Part shown: positions 62,687 to 64,000 of the stretch, in pieces
Position numbering within the stretch: the first letter of the stretch is position 1
Layout: each line of letters begins with the position of its first letter
NCBI GenBank assembly: GCA_905221605.1
Contig: CAJNDS010001180.1
Span: 320,725 to 384,724 of the forward strand
From: Symbiodinium natans
Taxonomy: Eukaryota; Sar; Dinophyceae; Suessiales; Symbiodiniaceae
DNA: 64,000 nucleotides
Direction of reading: 5' to 3'
Program-made: the position numbers and the translations under genes
The notes under the pieces: generated by a model
Told to the model about the DNA's origin: nothing
Databases searched by the model: none
What the model saw: the letters and a program-made list of their open reading frames with translations, nothing else

Positions 62687-63997
62687 TCACAATCGGAAGT
62701 CGTTGCGGATCAATCCTAAGCGATTCAGCAGAGACTGCAATGTCTCCGTGGACACATACTTCGTGAGAAGATCAGCACAGTTGTCCTTTGTGCCAATCTT
62801 GCACACTCGCAGCATGCCTGCGTCAATCAGATTCTGCATGTACAGATACCTAAGCTCAACGTGTTTTGTACGCTTGCCAGTTCCAAACCGTGAGGCAATA
62901 GACTTTCCAGCCGTGCTATCCGTGTGAACAGTAATGCGCACCTTGCGCGCAAATTCTGCTTCAAGGATGATCGACTTTACGTACAAAGCTTCGTTAATGC
63001 CTTGGCCAATAGCATACAGTTCTGCTTCGCCGGAAGACAGTGCTACGGTAGCCTGTGTGCGAGATGTGTGCACTATGGGTGAGCCAAGCAATTGCACCGT
63101 GCTTCCGCTCGTCGACTTTCTTGTCTTCGAGCAACCGGCCCAATCACTGTCGACAAAGCAAACGAGTTCCAGGCTCGACTTCCAGTCTGTCAACATATGA
63201 GTCGGGCGCAATCTAAGCACCGTGTGCCGAGTACCGTTCAGATACCTCAGCAAATGCTTAAGCTTGGCGAGGCTCTCCAATGTGGGTCCTTTCACATCGC
63301 GACTGAGCTCCTTCACCGCGTAGGAACAATCGGGCCTTACGAACGCTAGCCAAAGCAATTTTCCAACTGCTGTGCGAAACTTCGAGTGCTCCTCTTTGTC
63401 AAGCGGGGTGTCAGAATCTTGAACTCTCTTCAGGGCTGAGGAGCCTGTTGTGTTCACAATGTTCGAGCTAGAGTTCATGCTATAAAGCTTCAGAATCTCT
63501 TCAATGTACTGTTGAGACATGAGGATGTCGATGGAATCTCCATTATGGCGCAGTTTCCGTCCTAGAAAGGAATGCTCGCTCCCTGCTTCCAATCGTCCAG
63601 TGATCTTCACAAGAAGCTCTTTGTTGAGAGAATCAATGAAAGCTTTGGACTGTTCGGGGTCTCCTACAATCATCAAATCATCAACATACGCCAAAACATA
63701 GAGCTGTTTCGAAGAGTGACAGTACAAGTTGCTATCGGACTTGCAGCGCCGGAATCCCAACTTTTGCATGGTCTTAGCAAAATGTTCTTGCCACAATCGT
63801 GGACTTTGCTTGAGTCCATACATAGCCCTGTTGAGTTTCCACAGACAATTTCTCGTTGGATAGTACTCTGCAGGAGGAACGACGAAAATCTCTTCACCTG
63901 CGCCAATAGCGGCGTGAAGAAATGCAGTTGAGATATCTGCAAGGCTGATAGACCAATTGCGAGCTAAGGCCATGACAAGAAGCAATCTCATCGTCAC
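62687..63997 (-). CDS. Ty1/copia Pol, RT and RNase H portion, cut by the window edge
   Basis: 436 codons to the stop at 62687; the N-terminal part lies beyond the right edge. Visible are the RT aspartate segment SLADISTAFLHAAI, the WKLNRAMYGLKQSPRLWQ motif, AYVDDLMIVGD with the catalytic pair, and the WLAFVRPDCSYAVKELSR segment. RNase H has CFVDSDWAGC, the glutamate in ALSSGEAELYA and HTDSTAGKSIASR. The end is the typical KDNCADLLTKYVS. No break is seen. The sequence differs clearly from the 39-47 kb element, for example in canonical MYGLKQSPR, so it belongs to another copia lineage closer to plant/animal types. Confidence 0.93.
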   Translation of the reverse strand: MTMRLLLVMALARNWSISLADISTAFLHAAIGAGEEIFVVPPAEYYPTRNCLWKLNRAMYGLKQSPRLWQEHFAKTMQKLGFRRCKSDSNLYCHSSKQLYVLAYVDDLMIVGDPEQSKAFIDSLNKELLVKITGRLEAGSEHSFLGRKLRHNGDSIDILMSQQYIEEILKLYSMNSSSNIVNTTGSSALKRVQDSDTPLDKEEHSKFRTAVGKLLWLAFVRPDCSYAVKELSRDVKGPTLESLAKLKHLLRYLNGTRHTVLRLRPTHMLTDWKSSLELVCFVDSDWAGCSKTRKSTSGSTVQLLGSPIVHTSRTQATVALSSGEAELYAIGQGINEALYVKSIILEAEFARKVRITVHTDSTAGKSIASRFGTGKRTKHVELRYLYMQNLIDAGMLRVCKIGTKDNCADLLTKYVSTETLQSLLNRLGLIRNDFRL

Positions 63998-64000
63998 AAG
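62687..64000 (-). mobile_element. Third copia family, partial at the right edge
   Basis: Pol is intact as far as visible. The 3' part probably extends left to about 60223, where a spliced-leader-like motif occurs, and may include the 416-residue ORF. The 5' half is outside the window. Confidence 0.8.

Overview
The window looks like nuclear DNA of a dinoflagellate, most likely a Symbiodiniaceae-like or related species; the taxon is my inference. Four things point there. There are many interstitial plant/dinoflagellate-type telomere repeats (TTTAGGG/CCCTAAA). Introns carry AG|G at their borders and include a GC donor. Ty1/copia elements have an initiator-tRNA-like primer site, and their LTRs contain a 11-12 base match to the 3' end of the dinoflagellate spliced leader. 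Two host genes belong to architectures I associate with dinoflagellates: an ABC-type substrate-binding domain fused to a cysteine-rich region and a 7TM core, and WSxxKxxWCC repeats joined to ankyrin repeats and membrane helices.

Layout. From 1 to about 16.5 kb I find no gene I can support. The region is a mosaic of unique sequence and telomere-like tracts that often switch strand across spacers of about 85-160 bases, plus G/C homopolymers, microsatellites and a 645-base foldback element (15581-16225). From 16.5 to 21 kb there are only fragments: a broken thioesterase-like hydrolase (18339-18973, minus) and a coiled-coil repeat (19885-20217, minus). From 21081 to about 27.0 kb one five-exon minus-strand gene encodes a binding-protein/Cys-rich/7TM receptor-like protein. 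From 27.9 to 29.3 kb a near-perfect 430-base palindrome lies between two long GTA/TAG tracts. A hypothetical plus-strand gene occupies 29.8-31.0 kb.

From 31.0 to 52.6 kb the window is a copia cluster. A decayed copy with one clear LTR lies at 31.3-33.2 kb. A gag-only element lies at 33934-37648 and a full-length element with a 2636-residue gag-pol ORF at 37897-47599; both are on the minus strand, from the same family, and each has its own 5-bp target duplication. A different gag-protease element lies at 47969-52612 on the plus strand and carries an extra 290-codon ORF in another frame. From 56.1 to 59.9 kb a plus-strand gene encodes WCC repeats, ankyrin repeats and several membrane helices. 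From 60.2 kb to the right edge is a third copia family (minus strand), seen as RT/RNase H plus a long downstream ORF in a region extremely rich in CAAT.

How parts relate. The gag-only element has lost all of pol yet has its own target duplication, so it was probably mobilised in trans by a relative such as the full-length neighbour. The two LTR families whose primer site can be seen (the 33.9-47.6 kb pair and the 48-52.6 kb element) share the same site. Four LTR or LTR-like sequences carry the spliced-leader-like motif in sense orientation, which suggests a link between trans-splicing and retrotransposition. The host genes show no operon-like arrangement, as expected for a dinoflagellate. All values come from reading by eye; no search or alignment was run.
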